DNA from: Flammulina velutipes
Lineage: Eukaryota > Basidiomycota > Agaricomycetes > Agaricales > Physalacriaceae
Length of the DNA stretch: 64,000 nucleotides
NCBI GenBank assembly: GCA_011800155.1
Contig: CM022371.1
Span: forward strand, 930,001-994,000
Direction: 5' to 3'
Shown: positions 17,951 through 28,195 of the stretch, in pieces
Position numbering within the stretch: the first letter of the stretch is position 1
Layout: every line of letters begins with the position of its first letter
Notes under the pieces: generated by a model
Told to the model about the DNA's origin: nothing
What the model saw: the letters and a program-made list of their open reading frames with translations, nothing else
Database searches by the model: none
Program-made: the position numbers and the translations under genes

Positions 17951-18512
17951 TTACATATCCTACGACACTTCATCATCCTTTGTCGATGAATCATATTATT
18001 TAAAGCATTTTGTCCCGTGCGCCGTGAACACATCGTTTTCGCTGTTGGATATTTTCGGACTGCAAGAGCTCACAGCTTCACAGTAGCGATGCATATCGTT
18101 TTGTTAATTTCCTTGGGGACTCGAGAGTGGTCTACATATCCTCGAATACAAACTTTTTGTCCGTGGGAGCTACATAATAATCCATAACGTCCAAACTTTG
18201 TTGCTTCATCATGTTATTTTCAGAGTCACCACCAGCTCACTGGCAAAGAGTATGTATAACTTAGACACTGTCCGACAGAAAACATTGTACTCGTCAATTT
18301 TACTTACAATGGTTAAAAACGGACCCTTCAAGTCAAACCTAGCAAAAAGAAAAAGTATAGAACGAGTCAATGACACCGCATTTTCAATTCAAATGGCACT
18401 TCACACCCCGCATACTTCAGTCCTTTCCTGACTGCTCTCTGCGTCGGAGCCTCCCACTCCTCCTTGCATATTGTTGGTTTACCGGACGCAGCCCATCGAC
18501 GAATCAACCACA
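17951..18512. other. Intergenic, A/T-rich
   Basis: Downstream of the mitoribosomal gene, between its stop and the end of the minus-strand unit. I see no convincing gene, tRNA or repeat. Confidence 0.4.
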
Positions 18513-19551
18513 TCATCGGTCCCGATAAGGCGGATATGTCCCGCTCTCCAGAAAAATAGTAGTCGGGTCCAAGCCAAGCTTATCCATCTCCGAAACCGTA
18601 GATGATGTTAGAGAGCGATGCGATGAGAGGGAGAACATCCAAGTTGCCGTCTGTGGACATTGGTTCCATAGGCCCAGGTCCTCCGCCATGCATCGGTACG
18701 CCGTACGCTGACGTTTGAGTTCACTGAATGATACTAAGAAGCGGCCCTCGTCCTTCCCAGTCATTTCCTTGTCTAGGAAGGAACGGAGCTGGCTCTTCAG
18801 TGGACCTATCCGATGACATAATGTCGTAGGTGTTCGTCATGTCGGTGTAGCATACGTGAACTTTCGTCGTAGCTGATTTCCTCCTCAGAGCCACTGGCGT
18901 CCCATGTTGTGTTATATAGACTTGCCCATGTATCCAGCAGAGCGTAATTATTCTCTTCTTCTGACGGCTGAGCAACGAAGCGAATATGGCCTGACATGGA
19001 GTCGGAGGCGGGAGGAGAGTCGCGAAGGAATCTGAGCTGGTTCCGGCGATTATGGATATACCTATGCCAGCGACTTCCTGGGGCGAACGGCGCGATGATG
19101 TCAACGGGAAACGGAGATTTGAATAGGCACTGGTCAATGCCTCCATGAAGACTTCGGCACGGGGGGTGCTTTCGAGGATCCTGGCGGTAATCAGTTTCAG
19201 ACTGGAGAGCGACGTTTCGAAGACGGTCGAGGAAGGTCCTCGTTAGAGTACAGTCGAGAGGGAGGGATCGCGGTGGACAGTAATACTCATCGGATTGATG
19301 ATGTAGTCAAAAGATCGGACGCAAAGCCACGATGAAAGGCCTGACTCGTATCTTGGATCACTGCTAAGTTGGTAGAACCAGCGAATATAATCCTCCGTAA
19401 CCTTGTCGCCTGCAGCTCCGTCGACGCCGTTGGCCAAGAGCCCACAAACCACCATTCTTGACGGCATGTGCTCTATGATAAATGAGGATGTAATCTCTGG
19501 ATTTGCAGGTGCTGACCTGGGACTGGAGAATAGTTGGGAGAACCAAGACAT
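18513..19551 (-). pseudogene. Unrecognised gene with a frame break, possibly decayed
   Basis: From ATG at 19551, exon 1 (19252-19551) splices across a 50-bp intron (19202-19251) to a frame ending at TAG 18806, giving 231 aa. The sequence looks protein-like, for example ENNYALLDTWASLYNTTWD and the early CGLLANGVDGAAGDKV. Immediately after the TAG, a different frame stays open to 18513 with similar character (LKSQLRSFLDKE...SELKRQRTAYRCMAEDLGLW). A 2-nt shift near 18806 would join them into about 330 aa. There is no room for a normal intron there. So this is either a shorter gene with trailing sequence, a pseudogene with a frameshift, or an assembly error. No family recognised. Confidence 0.4.
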
Positions 19552-20067
19552 TGCGCTGAGTCCGACCTACCCGGATACCATATGAGGTGAGCAAAATATA
19601 AGCGTAGACTAGCATGGCCTTGAAGGTTGAGTAGACGAGTTTCAAGTCCGATCTCAAGAGCTACGTAGAGGTGCTGATGGAGTTTGGGTAGAAAGCTATA
19701 AGTTCAAGGTGTCGTCCGTGGGAGTTTTCGCTCGATAAATAATTCCCGAAAGGGATGTCCGACCTGTGCCCGATCAGGCTTCAATCAAGAATACAGCGAC
19801 TCAAAAAAAGTCCTAGCTGGCTTAAGATTACATGGAAGTAATGTAGCCTAGCATTTTTTTTCTGATCAATTAAAGTATAATAAACACAACAGAAACGGCT
19901 GTTTGAGTGAGTTAGGAACTGAGTTAGCTCTCGATATAGCGTGGCCGAACGTTTCCAACATTGCCTTCATGTGCATCTACTCCGTCTACATTGCTTCTGC
20001 CTCTGGAAAATCTAGAGAGAATATAAAAGCAAGCTATCCTTCTTTTGAGCCGCTGAATCCTTTTTGA
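19552..20067. other. Intergenic with a TATA-like box
   Basis: No gene seen. TATAAAAG at 20022-20029 stands about 40 bp upstream of the small frame at 20068. Confidence 0.35.
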
Positions 20068-20394
20068 ATGTTTTATTGCGCGGAATATATGGAGCCGATC
20101 ACTGATGGGAAGATACAGTATAGCAATCCAAATCCGGATTATTATGTCAGCCCTCCGCGAACCTATCCTGCAATGTTCATCCTGTTGATAAGTATGGACC
20201 GGATTGTACTCATGAACTCAAAGTTAATTCCAACAAGAGAGAGGCTGATGATACGACCCACGGATGTGCGACGAAGCGGACGTGTGCTCAAGATTCAGTT
20301 GAAGGTAAAGCGAGCCACAACCATAACTAGTCATCAATTAAGTCCTGATGATCAGGTATACTACATTGAAGAGCAAATATATCCTATCCGGTGA
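20068..20394 (+). CDS. Hypothetical 108-aa ORF
   Basis: An ATG frame with a TATA-like box about 40 bp upstream, ending just before the stop of the convergent RGG gene. No domain or signal peptide is recognised. It could be a small secreted-scale lineage-specific protein or chance; coding evidence is weak. Confidence 0.25.
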   Translation: MFYCAEYMEPITDGKIQYSNPNPDYYVSPPRTYPAMFILLISMDRIVLMNSKLIPTRERLMIRPTDVRRSGRVLKIQLKVKRATTITSHQLSPDDQVYYIEEQIYPIR

Positions 20395-20448
20395 ACGAGA
20401 GAAATTGTACAAATAAATAGAGCGAGAAGATCATGAGAAATAAGTAAA

Positions 20449-22110
20449 TCATTCCCTTGCAGCAACAGACACACCACCATTCCCAATTGTCCTCGCCAGT
20501 TTCGAAATCGCCTCGCCAGAGATGATAGGCCTCGAGGCGGATCGTCCATGTCCAGGCGCACTACGCGTACGCACATGCCCGTCCCGCTCTTCAGGACGTC
20601 CAGGCCTGCCGCTGATATTCCCCACACTCTCCCATCGTCCGCCACCACCAGAGCCCCACCCACCCCTCCTGGGCGTCGACGTCCCACTCTTCACATACCG
20701 CTGATTTGCAGTGATAGAGGACAATTTCGACGGCGCGGGAGGTGTAGGGGTGCCCGAGGCGTTGAAGATAAAGTTATTGTTGATAGAGGGGAATATCATC
20801 TCCTCGCTTGGTGCGGACTTGGGGGCGTGTATGGAGGACTCGAGGCCATGTTCTGGTTCAAAGGAGGAGTGGAGTGGGGAGGGGGAGTGATATTCGCGTT
20901 CTGGTTGTAGTAATTGTGCTGAGGGAGGAGCAGGAGACCTGGTAGGGTATTTAGGCCCATCTCGTGGTGGCCTAACGTGGTGACCATTCCGCATAGCGGT
21001 AGCGGTAGGACCACGTCTGTTAGCCTGCCCATTGGGCACGGCCAGGTCAGCGGCAGGCTTGGGGGGTAGAGATGGATGTAGCCTGTGGTTTTCAGTCTCG
21101 ACTGGTTTTGGCTCAGGTGTCTTCCTGGGAGTGGCTACCGAACGCGGGGGGTATACTGCGGCGAGGGAAGGGGAGAGACCGCCGTCGAAATCTGGCTTTG
21201 CGACAATATCCGGAAGGGAAGTCAGGCCATCTAGCATTATAGGGGATATCATTGAGTCGTCGGGTTTGCGCTCCTCGGCGGGCTTGACGACCCAATCGTC
21301 GAGGTCGGGGAGGGTGTCGTCGTCGTCGCCGGCCCAGTCGATGTGGCTTTGACTTCCCGGGGTGGAAGGACGCTGATCTCCGGCGAGGACGCTGGCACGG
21401 ACGCGCTCGACCATCGCTTCGATGTTGTGGCGCTCCTCGAGCTCCCTGGCGCTGGGTAGGGGTGTTGATACCTTGGCGGATGAATCCTTTAGAGGTGTCG
21501 GTTTACGGCCCTTTTGAGAGCGCGGTGAGGCTTCGTTGACAGTCGTAGGGGTGATAATTTTGGGAATTATAGGAGCATTGGCAGCGGGAACTTTTTGGAC
21601 TGAACGTCTGCGACGCTTGGACGTAGAGGGTGAAGTCGCAGTCGGGGTCGGAGGAGCATCGCCGCCGTTCGTAGTTGGAATTGGAGTTGAGGGAGGAATA
21701 ATCGAGTTCTGGCGACTCGGACGTCGTGAAGAGCCTTTGCCCTTGGATGAGGTCGTTGAAGTCGTGGACTTTATGCTTTCTGTCGCCGTGGGCGTTGGGC
21801 TCGCTGCCGGAGGGGCTTTCTTGTCTTGGACGGCTGGTTTCGGCGGAGATACCTTCGGTATGGCCTCAGTAGGTGGCGCAGGCTCAGCAGCGGGTTTCGG
21901 CAACGGCGTCGACGCTGTTGTGCTCGGTACAGCGCCTCCCCGGGCCCCTCGTCCGCCCCGTCCGCCACCGCGTCCGCCCCTGCCCCCGTTGCCTCGTCGG
22001 CCACCCCGACCTATCCCAGAGAACGCAGCGCCTGGCTCTGCACTTCTGCTCCATCCACCGCGCGAAGCAGCGCCGTTCATAATGGGTAGAGGGGTAGCAG
22101 TGGCAGCCAT
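20449..22110 (-). CDS. RGG-box and low-complexity protein with a conserved-looking acidic motif
   Basis: A single-exon frame of 553 aa with ATG at 22110. After a short N-terminus comes an RGG box (about residues 33-60, repeated RGG/GGR units typical of RNA-binding, arginine-methylated tails). Long Pro/Ser/Thr-rich disordered sequence follows, with basic patches (SKRRRRSVQK). Around residues 257-275 the acidic, aromatic motif DWAGDDDDTLPDLDDWV stands out from the low complexity and may be a short linear binding site. The C-terminus has GGWGSGGGGRW and further basic sequence. No folded RNA-binding domain is visible. A role in RNA or RNP binding is inference from composition; it sits divergent to SmG. 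Confidence 0.7.
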   Translation of the reverse strand: MAATATPLPIMNGAASRGGWSRSAEPGAAFSGIGRGGRRGNGGRGGRGGGRGGRGARGGAVPSTTASTPLPKPAAEPAPPTEAIPKVSPPKPAVQDKKAPPAASPTPTATESIKSTTSTTSSKGKGSSRRPSRQNSIIPPSTPIPTTNGGDAPPTPTATSPSTSKRRRRSVQKVPAANAPIIPKIITPTTVNEASPRSQKGRKPTPLKDSSAKVSTPLPSARELEERHNIEAMVERVRASVLAGDQRPSTPGSQSHIDWAGDDDDTLPDLDDWVVKPAEERKPDDSMISPIMLDGLTSLPDIVAKPDFDGGLSPSLAAVYPPRSVATPRKTPEPKPVETENHRLHPSLPPKPAADLAVPNGQANRRGPTATAMRNGHHVRPPRDGPKYPTRSPAPPSAQLLQPEREYHSPSPLHSSFEPEHGLESSIHAPKSAPSEEMIFPSINNNFIFNASGTPTPPAPSKLSSITANQRYVKSGTSTPRRGGWGSGGGGRWESVGNISGRPGRPEERDGHVRTRSAPGHGRSASRPIISGEAISKLARTIGNGGVSVAARE

Positions 22111-22331
22111 AACAGCCCGAGATAGCGTTGATAATTAGAGGGTGTTTCTGTGTATCCAATAGGGTTGGTCAACATGGAGGCCCTCTGAACGCTGCACTGA
22201 CCGTGAAAGCAAGAAAAGAATATACAGATACACTGTCGTCGTAGATTTATTGAGAAATTGTTGTTCAAGATGAAAGTTTGGCGTTGAAATCGTGTTGAGT
22301 CGTATTTGCCATCGCCATCACTCCGACCACC
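22111..22331. promoter_or_regulatory. Divergent promoter between the RGG gene and SmG
   Basis: 221 bp between the two start codons, containing a GATGAAAG/TTGTTCAAG region and no strong TATA box. Confidence 0.4.
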
Positions 22332-22665
22332 ATGTCGAAAGCATCGCAGCCAGAGCTAAAAAAGGTCTCTTCGTCGCGTTCAACTGATATACAACGCGTA
22401 CTAATTTAATTGAATAGTTCATGGACAAAAAACTGTTCGTCCATTTGCAAGGTGGACGCAAAGTCAGCGGAACTTTGCGCGGATACGATCTTTTCCTCAA
22501 CCTGGTTATCGACGATGCGCAGGAGGAGTCAACGCCAGGACAGAAACACCCTATTGGAACAGTCGTAAGTGTGCGGTGAAATAGGACGGACTTGTAGTTG
22601 ACTGTTTACAGGTTATCCGAGGGAACAGTGTAACATCGATGGAGACGCTTGAGACGATACGATAG
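22332..22665 (+). CDS. SMX2: Small nuclear ribonucleoprotein SmG (Sm/LSm fold)
   Basis: Three exons: 22332-22364, 22418-22564, 22612-22665, giving 77 aa, the normal length for SmG. Sm motif 1 is seen in [19 protein letters not shown] with the LNLVIDDA strand, and Sm motif 2 in [15 protein letters not shown], where IRG and N contact the U-rich Sm site. SmG is one of seven ring proteins that assemble on U1, U2, U4 and U5 snRNAs in the spliceosome. Intron 1 has a clear TACTAATTTA-like branch region. The gene is too finely split to show as one frame, so exons were joined by phase. Confidence 0.92.
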
Positions 22666-22952
22666 CCTTCAACGACACAGTGTACGTTTGTATTTGCCTA
22701 CGAGAGAGGGCCGGGGAGGACTGAATGTATGTTCTAATTGTCTTCAATGTTTTCGTGGGCGCCAAAGCATAGAGCAATAAAATGCTTTTCCGTAGCTGTA
22801 ATGAAGCGACTCATGTTCTTGCACAGAAATTTCCCATGCTCTTGCCTGAGTTTTGTAGTATTCGATAATTCTTCCGCTCAATAGTTCAACGTTCAACGTT
22901 CAAAGCTAAGACGTATACATTTTGCACTCTAGTTTTCGCAAGTTTCTGTCAT

Positions 22953-24541
22953 CTAAAGTAATACACCTGTCCTCATATCGACGCAATCCAAGACACAATA
23001 CCCACTCTGCGGAACATATTGCCTCGTAATCATTTTAATAGTCTCCTGCGCAACAAGCCCACCCAACAACGCAGCGGTGTTGGGAAGGTCAGCCGTAGGC
23101 GCGCGCACACTATGTTGATTGTCAGAGATCATCCATCACGTCCGCCAGAAAATTGAACATACATTTCACCAATGGCCTCCTCAACATCGTCCGAGATTTC
23201 CGTGCCCGCAGGGAGTATAGCACGAACTCGTGCCGTGATAGACTCCTTCGTTACCTTAGCGTTCGGATCCTCACCTACGCCCGATTCCTCCAACTCCTCC
23301 CTCACAGCTTTGAGAGCTAGATGAACGCCAACATCTTTGGGACTCGTCGACAAAGCATTCACAAGCCTACTTGAATCCTTGTCGAAGGCGCCCCATTGTT
23401 CACCAATGACGACCTGCACGCCATGCGCATTCTTGATGAACGTGTCGATGAGGTCGTCGGGGATGTCGCCAGCTTCAGCGGGTATTAACGACTTCAAGAT
23501 GGCCTTGTCGGCGTTGGACTGGTCCTTGTACATGCGCTGTAGGTGGATGTACGATTCGGTTGACGCCTTCATATCAGGAAGGGCTGGTGAAACGGGGAGG
23601 ACGTGAGGCTCGCGCTCAGTGAAGTGCTTGAGGGCGGTCAGGAGACCATGGATAGACGGCGATAAGACTGGGGGAGCGAGTTTCGAGTCAAGATGCGGGA
23701 AAATACCGCTGGTAAGTGTTGAGGGAGGAGAGGTGGGTGTCCAAATGCGGTAGGCTTGCGCATACGCCTCGTCAAAGTTTTCCTCGTCTTGTTTCATCTT
23801 CATCGACAGTATAAGCTTCTTGAAGTTTGCTTTTTCCGCTGGTGTTTTGGGTAGGGAAGGCAGACGTGATCGGGCATTGATAAGGATGGGGATGTATGGG
23901 ACGTGGGCGTGCACGGTGGGATCCATATTTTCAAGGTCAAGGCTTGTGGAATATTCGTGGAGAGAAGGAAAAGGATCGTAGATACGAAGGGACGGTTGGC
24001 TGTCTGTGTGTGACTCGATGATAGCGTGAGGACGATGCTGGATGAAAAGTTCAGCGAGGAATCCGGACGAGGAGACAGTGAGCAGGGTCGGTGACGTAGA
24101 CGATGTCCATAGCGTGTCAGAGAGGGTCTTAAGCTGGGACGGTGGGAGATTGTGGGTGATGATGAGCGTGTACTTGCTCAAGAATTCAATGTCGCCTACG
24201 ACACTGGCAACAGGCTTGTCTGTGATGGCTTCACCGATGACACTCTCGTTGAGTTCGCATAGAAGACGGACAGCCTCTTGGGCGCGCGGCTTTCCAATTG
24301 ACGACGGTCCTTCCAGGAAGAAATTGTTTCCAGCGTCCGCGGGACTGGTAATCGTATCATCGAGGATTGTAAAGTGTCCGATACCGGGAAGAACCAAATT
24401 TTTCAAAATCGATGTGGATGTCGCAGACGACGAGAGGACGAGCAGGCGCGCCTCTTCAAGCAATGCTTGGCCAGAAGATGCCCAGAGCCTTAATTGACGG
24501 TCGTAACGGCGCGTTTTGCTGTCTGGCTGTGCGCTGCTCAT
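22953..24541 (-). CDS. ULA1: NEDD8-activating enzyme E1 regulatory subunit (APP-BP1/NAE1)
   Basis: Two exons, complement of 23163-24541 and 22953-23109, separated by a 53-bp intron (GTATGT..CATAG with CTGAC branch site); 511 aa. The N-terminus, KTRRYDRQLRLWASSGQALLEEARLLVL, opens the ThiF/E1 Rossmann fold, followed by GIGHFTILDD and NNFFL. The C-terminal exon supplies the typical APTADLPNTAALLGGLVAQE and QYVPQSGY segment. As expected for this subunit, the catalytic Cys belongs to the partner Uba3. Together they activate NEDD8/Rub1 for cullin modification. ATG 24541 is the first in frame. A GTAAGT donor just upstream suggests a 5'-UTR intron. Confidence 0.9.
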
Positions 24542-24928
24542 CGTCAAGCACGTTCTGCTCGCTGTGGATGGCACTTACCTGGTGATAACTTCATTGATAT
24601 CCTGCGATTCAGACTTCATTTCTGTGGCGGACGCGTGCGCTAAGTCAGCCCTGTGACAGTGACTGAGTGTGACAACAAAGATGGTGACGACACAGGATTT
24701 GTAATTGTTCTCCGGGTCCGAAGGCCATTCACCGACTTGACCAACGACCACCACCATCGTTGTCGTCGTCTGCGGCATTGAGCTCATCTGTGCCCGTATC
24801 TCGACGCAACGTCAGTGTGAGATTGTCTGCTTGCCATTTGTATGTATCCTTAGAGGCTTATGCTGACGATGTGTTCTACTTTGCAGTCACAATAAAATAT
24901 CTTACTATCGCCTGAAAGCAGCAGCATA
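24542..24928. promoter_or_regulatory. Divergent promoter/5'UTR between ULA1 and TFIIB
   Basis: 387 bp. On the minus strand CACCAGGTAAGT near 24582 looks like a splice donor in the ULA1 leader. A 70-codon minus frame here is probably leader sequence, not a gene. Confidence 0.4.
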
Positions 24929-26038
24929 ATGGCCTACTCCCAACCTTTTCCCCTCGCAGCCGCGAAAGCTGCCCCTCCTCCGCCGCCCACGTATGGTCCA
25001 GATCTCGCTGTCCGCCTTATATGTCCAGAATGTCGAGATCCAAACCCCCAAATATCCGAAGAGTTCGGTTCGGGCGACCTTGTTTGCGCCTCCTGTGGGC
25101 TAGTTTTGGGAGACCGTGTAGTGGATACTCGCAGTGAATGGCGTGTACGTTTGCTACTTCATTCCAACGCCTTGATGTTAGACGTCTTTTCATAGACTTT
25201 TGCAAACGACGAAGGCGACGACCCTTCGCGTGTCGGAGCAGCGAGCGACCCACTCATGGAGGGCATGGAACAGCTCGATACCGTGATCAGCTTTAAAGAC
25301 GGCGGCAACGGTCTATCACGAGAGCTACAGCGCGCACAGTCGCGTGGTCAAGGCTCTCGACAAGAGCGTAACCTCATGGTGGCGTTCCGCGATATCTCCA
25401 GCTGGTGTGACCAGTTCTCCCTCCCAAAAACCATCAGCGATATCGCTAAGCAGTTATTCAAACGAGCAGAGCAGGAGAAAGTCCTGCGCGGAAAGCCCAT
25501 GGACGCTGTCATCGCTGCGTGTATCTTCATCGCCTGTCGTCAAGCGCATGTACCGCGAACGTTTAGGGAGATATGTAACTTGACTCATGTGTCGAAGAAA
25601 GTCCTGGGACAGTGCTATAAGGCGCTGGAACAGGCTTTCAACCTCACACCCGGTGCCTCCGCTGCCCACCCTTCGTTGACACCTAGCACTGGTCCGGAGT
25701 CACTCGTCGTCCGCTACTGCAATCATCTCGACCTACCCCCGAGGATGCAGTCGATATGTTCGGACATTATTGTTGCGGCACGGGAGTTGGGCATTGGCGA
25801 TGGAAGGAGCCCGGTGTCGATCGCTGGTGGCGCCATTTACTTCACCTGCCTGCTCACTGGGAAGCCAAAGTCGTTGCGGGATATCGGTGCTGTGGCGGGT
25901 GTCAGCGAGGGTACAATCAAGCTGGTCTATCGACTGTACCACACGCAACGGCACAAGCTAGTTAAGCAGGAGTGGATAACGAGTGGCAAGGTTAAAATGG
26001 CGAACCTTGTAACGGGTCTCGATGATATGTATGTTTGA
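24929..26038 (+). CDS. SUA7: Transcription initiation factor TFIIB
   Basis: Two exons, 24929-25144 and 25196-26038 (352 aa). The N-terminal zinc ribbon has CPEC (about residue 32) and CASC (about 55). The B-finger/linker includes [15 protein letters not shown]. Two cyclin-like repeats follow: [21 protein letters not shown]...[11 protein letters not shown] and [19 protein letters not shown]...[10 protein letters not shown], with [10 protein letters not shown] near the end. TFIIB bridges TBP-bound promoter DNA and RNA polymerase II and sets the start site. Length and motifs are normal. Its 3' end converges with RRS1, 119 bp away. Confidence 0.95.
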
Positions 26039-26157
26039 AGGAGGTTCGTGGGACTCTTCTTTTTTAGTTATCATGGTACTTTTGGTGGTACTTGCATTGT
26101 AATCGTTCTACCAATACAAGGATATTCATGATCGTCGAGCTGAAGATAGTAAAATTA

Positions 26158-27462
26158 TCAGTGGCCCCTACCTCTGCCACCTCCACCTCTGCCCCTGCTA
26201 CCGCCTCCACGTCCACCGCCTCTGCTACTGCCACCTCTGCTACCACCATCTCTGCTACCACCGTCTCTGCTACCACCTCTTCCACCGCCTCTACCACCGC
26301 CTCTGCTACTACCTCTGGCTTCTCTGGCAAGGGCAGCGCCACCTCTCCCTTTACTTGCAAAGCGCACTGCCTTGCGAGTGTTTAACACCGACTCACCCCC
26401 ACTGGCTTCGGTGGGTGGTCTCGTCCGCATCTTTTTAGCGTCAGAATCCATCTTTGACAGCAACGCCAAAGACGTCTTCGTTTCTGACTCTACGGGTGCC
26501 TCGTTGGCGTCAAACTAAGATAACGCAAAATGAAGTCAGCGCATGCGAAAAAAATGAGAAAGAGAAGGAAAACGAACCTTGCGCTTGATTCCCCGCATTT
26601 TCTTTTCTCCTTCGAGTTTCTTATCGAACTGGCCCATGCTCGCGGTGCTTATCCGTGCGGTCGATAGCGTCCTATCGACATCCTTTTTCCGCTCTTCTCT
26701 AGGATTGGAAGTCGACGCTGCGGCTTGTGCCCGGGCAGTATTCCCCATGCGCTGTTTTTCATTCTTGGCCACACGGGCTTTCCGCTCGTCGCGGGCGATT
26801 TTACGAGGGTCGTGATCCACATCTAAGCATAATCTCAGTACGCCACATCAAACGAGAAAATAAAAAGAAAAAAAGACGAACCAGCATTAAGCGGTACCTC
26901 CGTGATCCACGCCTGCTCCAGCTGCTTATTCTTCCCATCCCTCCCCCATCTATTGACCCACTCCTGCCTCTCCTCGTCCCACTCCTTCTTTTCGGGGCGT
27001 TTCTTCTGGATACCTTTCGCAGCTGCGAATTGCTCCCATTTTGTTGGTGGTTTGGGTTTGGGGAGGGGTTTGGCGCGGGGGAGTTCGGTTGTGGGTGGGG
27101 GGAGCTGGGCGTGGGGGCCTTCGTCGGAGCGTTTGGTGGGTAGGGCGAAGACGGTCGCGAAGAGGGCTTGGACGCCGTCTCGCGCGAGGGACTGGAGATG
27201 CTCTTCGAGATTTGAGCTGGAGAAGATTGGGATGAGAATGCGGTTGAATCTTTGGGAGTTCTATCGACGTACTTGTAGCTCTCTTCGTCTATGGGATTTG
27301 GATCCGTTACTGTTAGATATCCAGCATCGACTTCAAGTGGGGTTTCCTTCTCGACGGTGATGGATTGGCTAGAAGATGGAGATGAGTATGGGATATACGA
27401 GGATTTTTATATTTGACTTGCTATTTTGCCGAATGCGACGCGAGAATGCTGGAGACATCCAT
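26158..27462 (-). CDS. RRS1: Ribosome biogenesis regulator Rrs1
   Basis: Five exons on the minus strand: 27422-27462, 27273-27368, 26882-27216, 26578-26822, 26158-26514; 357 aa, all phases consistent. The N-terminus ITVEKETPLEVDAGYL and the core KWEQFAAAKGIQKKRPEKK...WDEERQEWVNRWG are diagnostic. A basic region (KIARDERKARVAKNEKQRM) follows. Rrs1 acts in the nucleolus with Rpf2 to load 5S RNP onto pre-60S particles. The first intron appears to use a GC donor (GCAAGT), since the frame meets TAG otherwise. The C-terminus ends in a long RGG/SRGG tail that could bind RNA. Confidence 0.93.
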
Positions 27463-28195
27463 TTTTTGGAGGTGGAAGAGAAAATAAAGACGATCAAACT
27501 TTGACATGCGTCCCGGATCATCGGACCGTTCAACCAATGACCCGGTTCATGAACTCTGGTAGATATATATAGGTTGTTTATAACTCTGGTGGTGCAAAAT
27601 ATTGGCCTGTCGCCAACCACTCCTCCAAAACCACGCTTTGAAATTCTATAACTGGCACAAGCCTTCCGACGCATCCCGCCCGGGTATGAATTAGATTTTT
27701 GGTGTAGGACAGCAGAGAATGCATAAGAACTAACGCCAGACTTTCTAATGTTGAAAAGAACATGCAGTATTAGATACTGCTTTCATGCGCCATATATATC
27801 CGGAATCGGGTCTCAGTACTCAGTCTGATTGCAGTCTGAGCAGCCGCCGAGCGTGTGGATTTTCATTTATCTTCTCCTACCATGACAAGCATTGCAGATT
27901 ATAGTCTGGCTACCTCGAACGACATTCTTTTAATCGAACGAAGTCTACTAGAACTGCTTCCGAACGACCTGCTCACTCCCCCTTACATTGTTTCTCATCG
28001 ACCGGTGGGACAAAACCGAACTGCCGTCCAGCTGGAGTCTTCATGCATAGTCTTAAAGGCCGTCAGGAACGTCGGGGCCCATTGACTTTTCCCTCTTCCA
28101 TGTTTGAACTCGGAAGCTACGATTTTCGGGTACGTTTCCAACGTCTACCACTGGCAGATAGGTGTGTTTCTTTTTCTCTTCTCACCATGCCCGCG
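27463..28195. other. Intergenic between RRS1 and the beta-lactamase-like gene
   Basis: 733 bp. Short frames on both strands (a 76-codon plus frame from 27855, a 61-codon minus frame from 27763) show no family signature. Nothing else supported. Confidence 0.35.

Noticed and set aside
24575..24787. A 70-codon minus frame upstream of ULA1
   Set aside because: It ends at a splice-donor-like site in the ULA1 leader and has no conserved features; more likely 5'UTR.
26092..26385. A Ser/Thr/Ala-repeat plus-strand frame opposite the RRS1 tail
   Set aside because: It is the antisense of the RGG-coding repeat of RRS1.
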